Assembly: GCA_937888595.1 (NCBI GenBank)
Contig: CALARK010000013.1
Location: 1 to 7,776, forward strand
Source: an uncultured Sterolibacteriaceae bacterium
GTDB lineage: Bacteria; Pseudomonadota; Gammaproteobacteria; Burkholderiales; Rhodocyclaceae
Direction of reading: 5' to 3'
DNA: 7,776 bases
Part shown: piece after piece, positions 7,008-7,776 of the stretch
How positions within the stretch are numbered: the first letter of the stretch is position 1
Layout: each line of letters starts with the position of its first letter
Position numbers and translations under genes: made by a program
The notes under the pieces: model-generated
Databases searched by the model: none
The model's input: the letters and a program-made list of their open reading frames with translations, nothing else
Told to the model about the DNA's origin: nothing

Positions 7008-7612
7008 TGCGCACTCCTTATGCCACGCCGATAAATTGCAAAGACGCGCGGCGCATCGCGGTGCATACGTCCCACATCACCCGCCAACAGCGATTGCATG
7101 ACCAAGCCCTGGATCGTGCCAATGAACAGCGTTGCCGCCGCCTCGTTGTCAAGCGAGGGAGACAACTCGCCGCTGGCCTTGCCTTTCTCGATGAGATGAT
7201 GCAAACGTTCGCTGTAGCGCTGAATCAAGGTTTGCACCATGCGCTTGGCCGGTGTCGATTCGGCACGCTGAAGCTCACCAAACATCATTCTTGGCACGCC
7301 TGGGTGCTCAGCTACGAATTCGATATGACTCATGAACATCGCCTCCATGGCTGCCAAGGGCGACTCGATTCCTTGTGCGGATCGATCGATTCTGGCTAAT
7401 AGGCGCTCTGCTACCCACTCCATGACCGCCTGCCAAATGGCTTCCTTGTTCGGGAAGTGCCGAAACAGCGCACCCTGGGTCAAGTTCATATGTTTAGCGA
7501 TAGCCGCAGTGGTTATCTCGCTTGGGTTTTGTGAACCGGCAAGCGCCACGACGGACTCGACAGTTACGGCACGACGTTCATCGGCCGGCAGATGCTTTGG
7601 ATGGGTGTCCAC
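7004..7612 (-). CDS. TetR/AcrR-family transcriptional regulator (202 aa), probable repressor of the efflux operon
   Basis: A one-component regulator that binds palindromic DNA as a dimer and is released by a small ligand. The N-terminal helix-turn-helix is at about 33-54 (ITTAAIAKHMNLTQGALFRHFPNKEAIW), with the family's LFRHFPNKE recognition-helix and helix-4 sequence. The C-terminal two thirds are helical and variable, as expected for the ligand-binding and dimer part. Two in-frame GTG codons could start it. The second (7612) is preferred because AAGGAG (7623-7618) lies 5 nt before it; the first (7618) overlaps that site and would add two residues. The gene is first in the operon, directly behind a 28-bp palindrome, and overlaps the adaptor gene by 4 nt. 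This points to autoregulated repression of the whole operon. The inducer is unknown, but is often a pump substrate. Confidence 0.93.
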   Translation of the reverse strand: MDTHPKHLPADERRAVTVESVVALAGSQNPSEITTAAIAKHMNLTQGALFRHFPNKEAIWQAVMEWVAERLLARIDRSAQGIESPLAAMEAMFMSHIEFVAEHPGVPRMMFGELQRAESTPAKRMVQTLIQRYSERLHHLIEKGKASGELSPSLDNEAAATLFIGTIQGLVMQSLLAGDVGRMHRDAPRVFAIYRRGIRSAQ

Positions 7613-7617
7613 GAGCA

Positions 7618-7623
7618 CTCCTT
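7618..7623 (-). promoter_or_regulatory. Ribosome binding site deciding the tetR start
   Basis: AAGGAG ends on the first base of the upstream GTG (7618) and sits 5 nt before the second GTG (7612), so the second codon is the more plausible initiator. Confidence 0.7.
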
Positions 7624-7651
7624 GTAAGATAGTAATTGATTACTATCTTAC
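7624..7651. promoter_or_regulatory. 28-bp palindromic operator, likely TetR-family binding site
   Basis: Left arm GTAAGATAGTAAT (7624-7636) and right arm ATTACTATCTTAC (7639-7651) are perfect 13-bp inverted copies around a 2-bp TG centre. It is the only such palindrome in the intergenic space and lies immediately upstream of the tetR ribosome binding site. It covers the probable -10 element, so bound regulator would block the operon promoter. Length and symmetry fit AcrR/TtgR-type operators. Confidence 0.85.
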
Positions 7652-7672
7652 CACAAGAGGCAACTCAAACAA
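7645..7672 (-). promoter_or_regulatory. Probable promoter of the tetR-efflux operon
   Basis: On the minus strand, TTGTTT (7672-7667) is followed after 16 nt by TAAGAT (7650-7645), a 4/6 match to the -10 consensus that lies within the operator palindrome. Another register (TTGAGT with TAGTAA, 17-nt spacing) is also possible. No other gene gap in the cargo region is long enough to suggest a second promoter; the largest is 28 nt before the cytochrome gene. Confidence 0.5.
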
Positions 7673-7714
7673 GAGAAAACCCGACGTACTCGTCAATATC
7701 TAGAGTCTGCAATG

Positions 7715-7776
7715 GGCTTAACGTGCTTTATTTAATGAGATGGTCACTCCCTCCTTCCCAGTACTATGCTGAGGAC
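7715..7776 (-). repeat. Right terminal inverted repeat (cargo end)
   Basis: This is the inverted copy of 1-62, with a single mismatch at 7721. Its inner edge reads ACGTTAAG on the minus strand, a common Tn3-family variant of the ACGCTAAG seen on the left. About 63 bp of sequence without a gene (7652-7714) separates it from the operator of the cargo operon. That stretch contains the probable -35 element and nothing else I recognise. Confidence 0.95.

Larger units (their letters stand above)
1..7776 (-). mobile_element. Tn3-superfamily (Tn21/Tn501-like) transposon carrying an ABC efflux operon; transposase internally deleted
   Basis: The window is closed at both edges by matching terminal inverted repeats and contains tnpA, tnpR, a res region and a six-gene cargo operon. 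The order IR-tnpA-tnpR-res-cargo-IR, with all genes transcribed toward the tnpA end, is the Tn501 layout, in which the mer operon has the same position and direction. The transposase and resolvase sequences are recognisably Tn21-group. The transposase has lost most of its catalytic domain, so the element is probably non-autonomous and needs a related transposase in trans. Target-site duplications (normally 5 bp for Tn3 elements) would lie outside the window and cannot be checked. No integron, attC site or insertion sequence is visible inside. Confidence 0.9.

Noticed and set aside
1..7776. CRISPR array, integron cassette, tRNA or rRNA genes, plasmid origin
   Set aside because: No regularly spaced repeats, attC-like sites, RNA gene signatures or iterons were seen; almost all sequence is accounted for by genes, res and the ends.

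Overview
The window is one complete Tn3-superfamily transposon of the Tn21/Tn501 branch. It is bounded by a 62-bp inverted repeat with one mismatch, starting at base 1 on the left and ending at base 7776 on the right. All eight protein genes lie on the minus strand. High coding density, GC-rich coding sequence, an Sec-exported c-type cytochrome and an outer-membrane lipoprotein point to a Gram-negative proteobacterium (beta or gamma). The exact host cannot be read from the sequence, because a transposon need not resemble its host.

The transposition module fills about 1-1955: tnpA, tnpR and, upstream of tnpR, an AT-rich res region that also carries the tnpR promoter. The order tnpR-tnpA, same strand and almost touching, is that of Tn21/Tn501. 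The resolvase looks intact. The transposase does not: it is a 406-residue open reading frame in which two in-frame deletions join the N-terminal DNA-binding part to short C-terminal pieces. Two of the three catalytic acidic residues are gone, so the element should not move without a helper transposase. The end repeats are also odd. Their inner 16 bp match the Tn21 end, but their outer part is different and lacks the usual GGGG tip.

The cargo fills 1966-7651 and reads toward tnpR, as the mer operon does in Tn501. In transcription order it encodes a TetR-family regulator, a HlyD-type membrane fusion protein, an FtsX-type ABC permease, an ABC ATPase, a small secreted class II c-type cytochrome and a NodT-type outer-membrane factor. 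Junctions are tight (4-nt overlap, 4-nt overlap, 1-nt gap, 28-nt gap, 14-nt overlap), so this is one operon. Its only evident promoter lies before tetR and overlaps a 28-bp palindrome with perfect 13-bp arms, a likely autoregulatory operator.

Together the genes specify a tripartite ABC efflux pump (MacAB/DevBCA-like, with separate ATPase and permease) that runs from the inner membrane to the outside, controlled by a ligand-sensing repressor. The unusual member is the periplasmic haem protein between the pump core and the outer-membrane channel. The exported substrate is not evident; a haem-related or redox-active compound is a hypothesis only.
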